DNA from: Sorghum bicolor
Lineage: Eukaryota; Streptophyta; Magnoliopsida; Poales; Poaceae
Reading direction: 5' to 3'
Length of the DNA: 64,000 nucleotides
NCBI RefSeq assembly: GCF_000003195.3
Contig: NC_012876.2
Coordinates: forward strand, 4,444,306 to 4,508,305
Numbering within the stretch: position 1 is the first letter of the stretch; each line of letters starts with the position of its first letter. A program made the position numbers and the translations under genes. The notes beneath the pieces are model-generated. The model was given only the letters and a program-made list of their open reading frames with translations, searched no databases and was not told the DNA's origin. Shown here piece by piece: positions 49,700 through 60,541 of the stretch.

Positions 49700-49944
49700 G
49701 CGGGCACGGGCAACGCCCAGCCCCGGCAGCGGCAGAGCACGGCAGGCAGGCAGGCAGGCAGTCCCCGCACCAGCACAGCGATCCAACCCAAACCCAGAGC
49801 AGCAACCCTGTGCCGGCCGGCAATCGCAGTCTCTGTCTGGGTCCTCGTCTCCCCCCCAACCCTCCCGTCCCGTCTCGCTCCCAAATCCTTCCACGTACCC
49901 CGGCGGCCGGCAGTAGGGAGGCCTAGGAGAGAAGGGAGAACAAG

Positions 49945-50145
49945 ATGGTCGGACTCCTCCCGGAGACCAATGCCGCGGCGGAGACCGACGTCCTCCTCGA
50001 CGCCTGGGACTTCAAGGGCCGCCCCGCCCCGCGCGCCACCACCGGCCGCTGGGGCGCCGCCGCCATGATCCTAGGTACCTACCTACCTATACCTTCCTTC
50101 CTTCCTTCCTTCCTTCCTTCATTCCTTCATTGCTTCGTTGATCCG

Positions 50146-50179
<34 letters not shown>

Positions 50180-53100
50180 GGCCATCCATTGTTCCATCTC
50201 AATCGGCGGCAGGCAGATCTGGCCTGCCTGCGTCGATCGAGATCCCTCGCCTCGCTCGCTCTCTGACGATCGAGTCTGAACTGTGAACGATGAATAATAA
50301 TGCATGGGCTGTCCTGTACTGACTTGTGAATCTCAATCTCTGTGGTGTCGCTGCAGTGGCGGAGCTGAACGAGCGGCTGACGACGCTGGGCATCGCCGTG
50401 AACCTGGTGACGTACCTGACGGGGACCATGCACCTGGGCAACGCCGAGTCCGCCAACGTCGTCACCAACTTCATGGGCACCTCCTTCATGCTCTGCCTCC
50501 TCGGCGGCTTCGTCGCCGACTCCTTCCTCGGACGCTACCTCACCATCGCCATCTTCACCGCCATCCAGGCATCGGTCAGTAATAGTATACTCATCACATT
50601 CTTTCATATTCTGTTTTCCCTTTTCTTTTTGTCATCTGCTTGGATTATTGGATAATAATCCACTCACTCATTCATTCAGTCATTCATTCATGTCCATTAA
50701 TGTCACCGGCGTGCTCTGCTCTGTACATGTCGGTCAGTCAGTTTTGCTGGATGATAATGGGTCCAGTCAATCTGCTCTGTCACCCATCGACAAAATATCT
50801 GCTTTGGGCTTTTCATCATCTTGATTATTATTGTTCCTTTCCCTAGCTAGTAAGAGCAGGCCAGGACTAGTTGTCAGTAAAAACCAAATAAAAATTGGAA
50901 CTTTCCATCCACAAGATTCTCCTTCTCTGAAAAGCACACGCGCACGGCGCACCCAATGAAACAAACAAACAAACAAAGGAGAGGCTGGCTATGCCAATTC
51001 AGTCATCATCGCCGTCGTCAGTCATATACATGCATGGAGTGATGGTGGTGCTAGCTGGACAGCAACCGCTATGCAATTCCCTTTTCCATTATTATCAGTC
51101 GAGCTAGATTCGATCCTTGCATCATCTCATCTCAAATCATCTGTGTCTGTCAATCTACCTCACCTCACCTGATGAAATGAAACCGTAAATAAAACTAAAC
51201 AGATTTCTAATCTATTATTAGTTATTACTGAACACTGCACACACACACCGGAAAAGGAGCCAGTAATTTTTTAAATTTAATCTACTAATAATCACGAAAA
51301 GGTTTAAAAGGTTGGATTTTTGACAAATATCCTACATATATATATACATCTGCTAGCTGATTGATGATGATACACACACGTACAAGTATAGTAAGTAATT
51401 TGTTTGTTGTCGTATTACGCACGTGCAGGGCGTGACGATCCTGACGATCTCGACGGCGGCGCCGGGTCTACGTCCGGCGGCGTGCTCCGCCAACGCCGGC
51501 GACGGGGAGTGCGCGCGCGCGTCGGGCGCGCAGCTGGGCGTGATGTACCTGGCCCTGTACCTGACGGCGCTGGGCACGGGGGGGCTCAAGTCCAGCGTCT
51601 CCGGCTTCGGCTCCGACCAGTTCGACGAGTCGGACCGGGGCGAGAAGCACCAGATGATGCGCTTCTTCAACTGGTTCTTCTTCTTCATCTCGCTGGGGTC
51701 TCTGCTGGCCGTCACCGTGCTGGTCTACGTCCAGGACAACCTGGGCCGGCGCTGGGGGTACGGCGCCTGCGCCTGCGCCATCGCCGCCGGGCTCGTCATC
51801 TTCCTCGCCGGCACGCGCAGGTACCGGTTCAAGAAGCTGGTGGGGAGCCCGCTCACGCAGATCGCCGCGGTGGTGGTGGCGGCGTGGCGGAAGAGACGGC
51901 TCCCGCTACCCGCTGACCCTGCCATGCTCTATGACATCGACGTCGGCAAGGCCGCCGCCGTGGAGGAAGGCTCCGGCAAGAAGAGCAAGCGCAAGGAGCG
52001 CCTCCCCCACACCGACCAGTTCCGGTAAGTTCTAGCTGGATTTTGTTGCCTACCTACCTTTTACTTACTACTTACTTTCCAAAACATGAACATCTACTGT
52101 TGTTTACTTTTGTCCATCGTCATCACCATGCTCTAGGAATGGTAATTATTTGCCAGCACACACAAAAAAAAACTTATACTACCACCTGAGTAATACTACA
52201 GCGGTATGCCGGTATGTATAATGGATTAATTAGCTAAGTGATGGCATCAGTCAATTAAAACAAGAGTCCAAGTAAGATGGACTGGCAGCAGACCAATAGG
52301 GTTAGTTGCCTTACTATTGGTTGACCTCATTTGTCATTCTCACTTGGATTACAACCAGAGAGACTTGAGTGATACAGCCATTGCCAGACAAACAACAGAG
52401 AGGATATATGTACATGTACTGTCTGTCTGCAACTGCAATAACAATATATACAATTTGCCAGCTAGGCTAGGGTACAAAATCCAAACCAGTCCAATGCATG
52501 TAGATGCAAACGGATGGATTGCACAATCGAATGCACTGTTCTTTGTCCCCTCCATCTCCCTATATCGTTTTCTCCCAACTTGCATCGGCCACACTCACGT
52601 GTTGTACTATGGGTGAATTCATGGCAAATTCATTCATGCACACCAGAGCTGCCAATCGCCTTCTCCCTACTACTAAAGTCCACAAATTCATTAACAGCCG
52701 ACGACGCCGTCCTTGGCCGGTGGCCAAGCCAGCTAAAACCTTCCTTGATTCCGGTGGCATGGCAGACGAGTCAGTCACTGACAAGTGGTCCTACACACCT
52801 CTCTGAATGTCAACCATCGCCGACAGCCGGGCCCAACCTCCTTGTCCTGTCACCCGTTCACTAGACGCTGCATACGCGTAGCACCTCTCTTTCGCTTGAC
52901 GACTTAGCCTTTCGCTTAGCTTTAGCGAACCTCTTATGTTAAGTGATGTCCCCACACATCATATGATGTTTAGGGAAAGAGGATAAGAGCTCCGGGTGAG
53001 CGACAAATGTCTGGGTTTGGCAGCACCCAGACCAATAATTGCGTTATTCTAATGCTCCCCTAGGGTGACGGAGAAGGGTCACGGACTGTGCTCGGCTGAG

Positions 53101-56100
53101 GCTCCCTCCCTTTGCCTTCCCCTGTTGCTGTCTGTTCCCCCGGCCGTCCCTGGTGGCTGCTGCTAGCTATCCCTTATTGTCCTCCTCTGCCCGGTGCTCT
53201 GTACTGCAACCGCTGCATCCAAACACTAGCAAATATCTGTCTGCACAAAAAATTCAGAGCAGGATATATATAGTAGATATTGTATAAATATATAAATATA
53301 TATGTGTGTGTGTAGATATGGTCCAACTGAACACCTGCTGAAATTCAGAGACGCAGAATATACTAGTACTATTAGTAGTACAAAACTGGGGGAAGATGTG
53401 AGGAAAAACATGGGGGAGGTCGGCATGCGAAGCCAAACGAGATTGCTCGATCTCGCTCGTTGTCTAGCTGCAGTCCTCAGTTTTTGGTGTCATTTGCGAG
53501 GTTTTTGGGAGTCTTGTGAGGAGGAAGAAAACAGCCCCTCACCCACCTAGTAGTAGCTAGCTTGTAGCTTCACTTTCTCAAGACTTGGACTGACCTCTCA
53601 GTTTCCCGGACTTTTCCTGGGAGTCGGCATTGAAAATGTGATATAGCAAGGCGGCGTAACTTCGACGGTTTGAATTTGAGATATTGAATAGTGGTATTGA
53701 GTAAGTAAGTAGCTCCAATGGGATGTAGACAGGACTGGAAGAGTGTGTATATGGGATCTTGATATGGGGAGGTCATAACAATCTGCATCTAGAAGGTGTC
53801 ATGCATGGAGTATGTTTAAGATTAGTGAATTATTGGGCATTAGCTCGATCTGCATTCCTCTCTAGCCTAGAGAAGAAGAACCGTGAAGAAGAACGGTTTC
53901 TTGTTGGCGATGTGATGATGACATGAGTAGGGGAATGACCAAGTTACAGCAAAAGCTAACCTAATTTACTCTAGCATAGACAGAAGAAAACGCCAGAGTC
54001 ATCGGCATCACCCTTTTCCCCCCTTTTTTCTCACTCAGGCCTTGTTTAGTTCGCAAAATTTTTTGTTTTTTGGTACTGTAGTATTTCGTTTTTATTTGAC
54101 AAACATTGTCCAAACACGGAGTAACTAGGCTCAAAAGATTCATCTCACAAATTACAGGTAAACTGTGTAGTTAGTTTTTATTTTTGTCTATATTTAATGC
54201 TCTATGCATGCGACCAAAGATTCGATGTGACGAAGAATCTTGAAAATTTTTGCGAACTAAACAAGGCCTCACTCACTTGGAAATCAATTTGCAGTAGAAC
54301 ATGCTGTCCTGTGACAGGGAAATCAAGTTGCAGTAGAAACATTATTGTCCTAGCTAATTCACTCCTGTCCTGTCGTCGATATGTGTAGCTAGCTAGCCAA
54401 CAATAGCCTCCAAAATCTCTTAAGACTTCTGCTGTAGAATCACATCAGGGAAGAAGAAGAGAAAAAAAATGACACGGACATTGCTTGAAAACGAAACCAA
54501 AATGGGATTCAGCTAGTAGGGTGACGCCGTGACGGGTGACGGCGTAGCGAAGGTCGTTCCAGATGAAATTTCTTTGAAGAGACTTGATTGATCCTGGATT
54601 GGAATAAGAAGAGGGTTGGCGACAGTGACCACTGACAGACTCACAGAGAGACAGACTTGATCGTACACGTGTGATGTGTGCGCCCAAACTGAACATATTC
54701 CTTCATATAATGTGTTATGATATGAACTCACAGAGTCACAGTCATAGTACAGTGGGGCACTACATAACATAATGCACTGGAAGAATAGAAGGCTATAGGT
54801 AATCTGAATCCCCAAAAGACAGCCTTACAGATACGCATTTCCCTCAATTATTAGATCACTGTTTGCTAGTCTGACCGGGACGTGTGCACGCACTGCACAC
54901 ACCGAAAGGCACCCCCCCTCGATCGAAAAAAAAGGCAGAGGAAAGGCGGGTGCATGATTGTTAGTTTCAGGGTGCCAAATGAAATGGAGATCGGCAGCAT
55001 GATTCAGCGGTGGACGCGAAAGGCTCAAAGCCACACCACAACGAAGGTAGGGATGGCGATCTTGCATGAGAGATAGGACAGAGGAGCAGCACAGCAGCAG
55101 CATGGTGTGTTGTGTGTGGGGAACCTTCCTACTCGCCTAGCTGCTATGGACCAACGGACGGACGGACGACGAGTGGCCGCCATGGATGGCGACGGCCAAA
55201 GCTATCTATCTATCTAACCGATCGAAGCAACCTTTTGCATTGCATCCATTCTCACATGCTGCTGTGCTGCTGTCTAGGTAGGTTGGCCGTCGTCTTTGGC
55301 ATGGCTCCCTTGGCACTGCATCTCTTTTCTGTGTGTGTCTGTGTGTGTGGTGTGGTGATGGTGTGGCCATACATGTCTGCAGCTGGAAAAGCTGTGGAGA
55401 AAGATCACTGGAGGGATCGAGATCGAGCAGACCAATAGACCATCTCATGGACGCATGGACCATGGCCATACGCTGGAGATAAAAGCAGCTTGCACTGCAG
55501 GCATGTCATGTGATGTGATGGTGCCTGCCGGCTGCCGTTGCCATCTCCAATCCGTGCTCTCTTACGCTGGCCTGATCAAAGATTAGTGGCTGCTATGCTA
55601 ACCCTAGCTTGCTTACTTGCTGGCATAGAAACCGACCCTTCCTCCTTTTTTACGGCCCTTTTTTTTCTGTACTTTTAGACAGAAGACGTTGTGAGTTAGT
55701 GGTGTCCGGGACCTGAACACGTGATCTCGTCGGGGTTTGGGCAAATGGGCGGCATGGCGGTCGGCATCGATCGGCACGGACGACATGGCTGGGACTCCTC
55801 ACAGTTTTCTGAAGGGTTCGAGGCTCATGTCCGTCCTCCTGCTGGCAAATTCCCTGCCGTTAGTTTCGTCGCAATGCTTTTGCACATGACTGCATGAGCA
55901 TATGACAAAGACAGGGGACGGGTATGGTATTCCTTTTGCTGAGTGATCACATGGCAAAGCATCAGATTAACGCCAGACACGGGGGAGGGATAGATAGATG
56001 TGCCCACTACCACTAACCCTCTCCTTTGTTTGTTATCTTATCGATAAGGCATCACAGCTGATCCTGAGTCCTGACCACAATGCTTTGTTTAAGTCTCTTC

Positions 56101-57970
56101 AGAGTTTCAGACTTCAGAGTCGTCGTCAATGACGATGATGCTATGTGCTAACCGGTCTATCTGGGGAAGGAAGGATGCTTTGCTTACACCTGCATCATTC
56201 CATCATTTGCATATTAGCATGAACAGGTGTTTGGTTCTTGTCCCTGATTGGGCCTCAACAGTCCACCATGTGGGGGAAGATTGGGAAAGATTATTGCCAC
56301 ACCTGACGCACTGAATCTCTTGTGTTTATTTAAATTAAACCCCCGGCGTGGGTCTCATTCCATAGCATGACTCTGGCAGGCAGGCAGGCAGGCAGCAGGC
56401 TTCTGCAGATGACCTGTTTAAATGATAAGCTCTGACGACTCATTAGGTGTCGACAATTCTCTCCGGAGTGATTAGTATTGAGATGGCGATTGCATCTTCT
56501 ATCTATAATAAGAAATACAGATGCCCCTGCATGCTTGACGGATCGTAAGCATGCATGTAGGCCGGCCATCTGCTTAAACTAGCACTAGCTCTGAACAATT
56601 GTTGTTTAGGTGTCTGATTGGGTTCGTGTCTCCATCTCGTGCAGAATCTCGCGCCTGTGACCACTGCTTTACTCTGCGCATGCCTCTTGTTTGGTGTTTT
56701 CCTCAAAGCCCGAAACCACTTTGCATTCTGCATGCCTCTCTGTTTCAGCTTAAAGTAGTCCACTGATAGCGACCTGAATGTCTGAATTTCTGAAAAGAAC
56801 ATTTTTTTTTTCCCCAGAGAACATTTCAAGAATGAACTTTTTAATAAGCAATCTTATATAGTAATATATATGTCTCACTGCTTGATCGGAAAAAAAATGA
56901 TATTATAATTAACTTTACTGTTTGTCTTTTTCTGAAGAAAGCAAAAGATTTACTCTGTCTGAACTCTGAACAGAAAGAAGCTCCTGCTTGTTTATCCTTT
57001 CAGCTTTTGATTGAATGCTGTTGCTTGAATTTTTATTTTTTATTTTTCAAAATCTAACAGCAATAGCTTACGGTTTAGTTTCCCGCGTGTTTAATTTGGT
57101 ACCTGCAGCTTCCTGGACCACGCTGCCATCAACGAGGAGCCGGCGGCGCAGCCGAGCAAGTGGCGGCTGTCGACGCTGACGGACGTGGAGGAGGTGAAGA
57201 CGGTGGTGCGGATGCTGCCCATCTGGGCGACCACCATCATGTTCTGGACGGTGTACGCGCAGATGACCACCTTCTCGGTGTCGCAGGCCACCACCATGGA
57301 CCGCCACATCGGCTCCTCCTTCCAGATCCCGGCGGGCTCCCTCACCGTCTTCTTCGTCGGCTCCATCCTGCTCACCGTGCCCGTCTACGACCGGATCGTG
57401 GTGCCCGTGGCGCGCCGCGTGAGCGGCAACCCGCACGGCCTGACCCCGCTGCAGCGGATCGGCGTCGGCCTCGCGCTCTCGGTCATCGCCATGGCGGGCG
57501 CCGCGCTCACGGAGATCAAGCGGCTCCACGTGGCGCGCGACGCCGCCGTGCCGGCCGGCGGCGTGGTGCCCATGTCCGTGTTCTGGCTCATCCCGCAGTT
57601 CTTCCTGGTGGGCGCCGGCGAGGCGTTCACGTACATCGGCCAGCTCGACTTCTTCCTCCGCGAGTGCCCCAAGGGGATGAAGACCATGAGCACGGGGCTG
57701 TTCCTCAGCACGCTGTCGCTGGGGTTCTTCGTCAGCTCCGCGCTCGTCGCCGCCGTGCACAAGGTCACCGGCGACCGCCACCCATGGATCGCCGACGACC
57801 TCAACAAGGGCAGGCTCGACAACTTCTACTGGCTGCTCGCCGTCATCTGCCTCGCCAACCTCTTGGTCTACCTCGTCGCCGCCAGGTGGTACAAGTACAA
57901 GGCCGGACGACCCGGCGCCGACGGCAGCGTCAACGGCGTCGAGATGGCCGACGAGCCCATGCTCCACTGA
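49945..57970 (+). CDS. NRT1.1/NPF6.3-like: NRT1.1/NPF6-type proton-coupled nitrate transporter
   Basis: Plasma-membrane proton-coupled anion transporter of the NRT1/PTR (NPF) family, subfamily 6. Four exons join in frame: 49945-50074, 50357-50574, 51429-52024, 57109-57970, giving 601 aa, the expected length with 12 membrane segments and a basic central loop (KKSKRKERLPHTDQFR). All introns are GT-AG; the last is 5.1 kb. Similarity to Arabidopsis CHL1/NRT1.1 is strong throughout: DAWDFKGRPA at the N-terminus, proton-coupling ExxER as E46LNER50, LVTYLTGTMHLGNA, and Thr106 in GRYLT at the place of the regulatory Thr101. RMLPIWAT, FFLRECPKGMK and HPWIADDLNKGRL are also kept. The pocket residue equal to His356 of CHL1 is Tyr364 (codon 57254-57256) in FWTVYAQMTT. 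In maize a Tyr here marks NPF6.4, reported as chloride-preferring with weak nitrate transport, so this is probably the NPF6.4-like paralogue. The first exon and coding third positions are very GC-rich, as in many grass genes. Substrate is inferred. Confidence 0.95.
50092..50175. repeat. (CCTT)n and (GCC)n microsatellites in transporter intron 1
   Basis: A CCTT run at 50092-50120 and a GCC run at about 50147-50175, 18 bases after the exon 1 donor. They lie in the intron and do not affect the protein. Confidence 0.85.
52025..57108 (+). other. 5.1 kb third intron of the transporter gene
   Basis: Donor GTAAGT at 52025 and acceptor CTGCAG at 57108. It contains a complete MITE (54038-54268) and an A/T-tract insertion near 56805-56817. 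Frames inside are short (up to about 116 codons) and none is recognisable, so no nested gene is called. Homologues usually have much shorter introns here, as far as I recall. Confidence 0.75.
54038..54268. mobile_element. intact MITE of the GGCCTTGTTTAGTT family with target duplication
   Basis: GGCCTTGTTTAGTTCGCAAA is inverted to TTTTTGCGAACTAAACAAGGCC. TCACTCA flanks both sides (54031-54037 and 54269-54275); counting a shared C gives 8 bases, the hAT-type length. This is the best-preserved family member here, inside transporter intron 3. Confidence 0.85.
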
Positions 57971-59551
57971 TGGATGATCGACGAGGCACGCGACGACGTA
58001 CGTACCACCTATACCAAAAGCATGCATATCCGTCCGATCGTCGATCAAATCCAACGGCTCTGATTGATTGCTCAGCGTGTTGTACCATCGTATCATGTGT
58101 TACTCAGTCAGTATACGAGTGTGTGTATCTTCTCTATCAAAGCGTATAGCACGCGCCGATATGATTTAGCGGCGCGTGCCTACGCGTGTAGTATAAAAAT
58201 TAATAACTTGGTTCTTAGAGTGGAGGGGGGAGGGAGGGGCGGAAATGTAAAACCGCACAAGGATGGTGGGGCCAGGGTGTCCGTGACATAGTGTTACTGC
58301 ATTTTGTATATCGTCGTGGTGGGAAGAAAAATCCTCCACTGCAATCTTTAAATCATGCAAGAGAGGAGGAGAAAATAGAGGATGTCATGTGTGCTGCTTT
58401 TGGTTGATTGACCTACAAAAGTTTTGAAAACCTTTTCCCGGCGTTTTCATGTGGACTTTGAGAAATTTGAAAAACTCTACCTAGTACTTTTCCTGGCGTT
58501 TTCATGTGGACTTTGAGAAATTTGAAAGGTTGGAATAATGAAAAACTCAAACTAGTAGGACAGGATGTCGTATATATTATATACTTGATATTTATGTTGT
58601 CTCAAAATAAATTAACTTCTACAACCACAATAAATATGTAAAAACTATCTTGAATTTGATCAACTCTATAGTAAAGAATAACAACACTCATGACATCAAA
58701 TAAGTAAATTAAATATATTTCAAGATAAATCCAGTGTTCAAATTTCATGTCATAAATATTGGTGGTATTCTTATAAATCCAGTTAATTTAAAATTTAAAA
58801 TAAAAAAATATAACTTGATATAACTTTAGAAGTTAATTTACTGGGACCGAAGGAGATTATAATGGTGTGCAAAGCTCTCGTAGGTTAAGGTTAAGAAGAC
58901 CTGCCTTTTGTTAAGAAAACTAAGAAGGTTCATCAGTCCTTTTTTTTTTGACAGAGTCCTCTAATTGTTTGGCAAGACGACAAGTAAATGAATATACTCC
59001 TACACAAGCTGAGAAGCTTCATCGCCAAAGGATCTCTAGCTTAGTGCTTAGAGCACCTAGGTAGCATCCAACAGACTCTCCGTGAGAGTGAATTTAAATA
59101 GATCTAAAATAAAAAATATAAAAAAATAGGTTGTGTTTCCCCTACTAACTTCAGTAAAAAAAAAAGGTTCATAAGTCGAGCAGGAGTTAAGAACGTCCGT
59201 CGAAAAGATACCAAAGCAGAGCAAATGCTTCCCCCAAGTTTCACGGAAACAGCACGCTTTTATGTGAATTTCGCCCTCCCAAAAAAAAAGCAGGTGAAAC
59301 CCCTTTTCCCATACTAGGAACGAACGTTCTCGTATGGTAATTTCGTCGTTGCACCAACAAAATTTCGGCGGCGGCTGTTGATCTGACGGCCCACACGGAA
59401 CGGACTCGATCCGACGGCCGTCGAACCGACGCGTCCGTAAAGGGCGAGCCCGTATATGCATGCGTGTCAGCGTGCGGTTCGTGGACAATCGCAACGAACA
59501 AGAACGAAAGCCTTTGCTGCCAAATCTGTCTCCTACAACCGTACGAGGACA
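57971..59551. other. 3' region of the transporter gene and intergenic spacer
   Basis: 3' untranslated sequence is likely to about 58400. A tandem near-repeat of a GGCGTTTTCATGTGGACTTT block occurs at 58440-58530. 58595-58858 is a decayed Stowaway-like MITE (GTCTCAAAATAAATTAACTT and AAGTTAATTTACTGGGACCG). An A-tract insertion with a short flanking duplication lies at 58941-58954. Confidence 0.45.
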
Positions 59552-59989
59552 ATGGAGAACGCAGCAACCGACGACACGTCCAGGCCCGACGCCGGCGAGC
59601 ACGGCCACGACTGCGGCGGCGGTGGCCGTGGTTGGACGGTGGCGCAGGACAGCGTCCAGAGCGCCTCCGCCGTGACGGAGGTGGGCAGCAGCGGCAATGC
59701 GGTGGCGGCGGCGGCGGAGACGCGGCGGCCCGGCCTAGACGACGGCCGCGGCGAGGACTACGGATGGCTGACGGTGTTGGAGAAAAACGCGGTGGACGAT
59801 GACTACTACGACCCGGTGGAAGCAGAGATGATGGCCGCCGGCGGCGACGTGCAAACCTCTCCGGCGAGGCTCGCCGCGACGAGGTTTGGGTGGCTGCTGC
59901 TAGGGTTTCTCGCCGGCGCGGCCACCGCCGTGCTCTTCCTGATGCGTCACGACTCGCCGGTGACAACGTGCACGGTGGTGCCAACCTGA
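59552..59989 (+). CDS. small single-pass membrane protein of unknown function
   Basis: A single-exon frame of 145 aa from the ATG at 59552; an in-frame ATG at 59456 would add 32 residues without obvious features. The N-terminal two thirds are Gly/Ala/Asp-rich and hydrophilic, with an acidic patch (NAVDDDYYDPVEAEMM). One hydrophobic segment, about residues 113-131 (FGWLLLGFLAGAATAVLFLM), is followed by a short tail with RHDSP, so it could be a tail-anchored or single-pass protein. I do not recognise the family. Antisense frames of similar length exist because the region is GC-rich. The sense frame is preferred for its sensible membrane segment and the following AT-rich 3' flank. It is convergent with the VAP27 gene. 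Confidence 0.55.
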   Translation: MENAATDDTSRPDAGEHGHDCGGGGRGWTVAQDSVQSASAVTEVGSSGNAVAAAAETRRPGLDDGRGEDYGWLTVLEKNAVDDDYYDPVEAEMMAAGGDVQTSPARLAATRFGWLLLGFLAGAATAVLFLMRHDSPVTTCTVVPT

Positions 59990-60541
59990 ATAACTACACA
60001 TATATACATATATATTCCTTCACTTCTTGATTGCAGAGTAATTGGAACAGAAGCATGTATATGATGTTGTGATCAAACCTGAAGCTACTTTTTTTTACTA
60101 GTTACTCTGAATGCTCAGTGATTACATACTATACACATCTAATGCATCTCTGCGAATTCGGAATACTAAAGACTAAATAAATGATTGGTTCAAATATGTG
60201 ACAAATTCATCAGACTTGCAACAGTTCAAACATTTTCAGTTGGGTAGAAACATACCAGCAAATTTGAGATCCATCAGAATCAGAAAGAATAAAGGTTATG
60301 TGAAGGGTAACAACGTTGCGGCAGTTAGGTTTAAAACAAGTCTACCAACTCTGAGAAGAATTCTGAACAGAAAAGGTATGAACCACCACAATGTACACAA
60401 ACCGAAGGCTTCTAGGAGTGCTGCTGTTGTTACACGTTAGAACAGGGCGCTCCGATTAGGAGCACAAACACATGGGGAGGCATACCACGTGTGGGTATCC
60501 TCTCATGGGAGTATAGCCTTGCTGGAGACACCACCATTCCA
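59990..60541. other. intergenic spacer and VAP27 3' untranslated region
   Basis: Lies between two convergent genes. An 80-codon basic frame on the plus strand (60198-60440) has no recognised domain and overlaps the likely VAP27 3' untranslated region in antisense, so it is not called as a gene. Confidence 0.4.

Noticed and set aside
51404..51916. 170-codon frame over transporter exon 3 in another phase
   Set aside because: Shadow of the GC-rich exon; the correct frame carries the NPF motifs.
57068..58096. 342-codon open frame antisense to the transporter's last exon
   Set aside because: It is a mirror of GC-rich third positions in the real gene; the translation is His/Arg/Asp/Gly low complexity with no domain.
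59241..59984. 247-codon antisense frame opposite the small membrane protein
   Set aside because: Arg/Pro/Ser-rich composition artefact; no signal peptide or domain.
60198..60440. 80-codon basic frame between the convergent genes
   Set aside because: No recognised domain; it lies antisense to the likely VAP27 3' untranslated region in AT-rich sequence.
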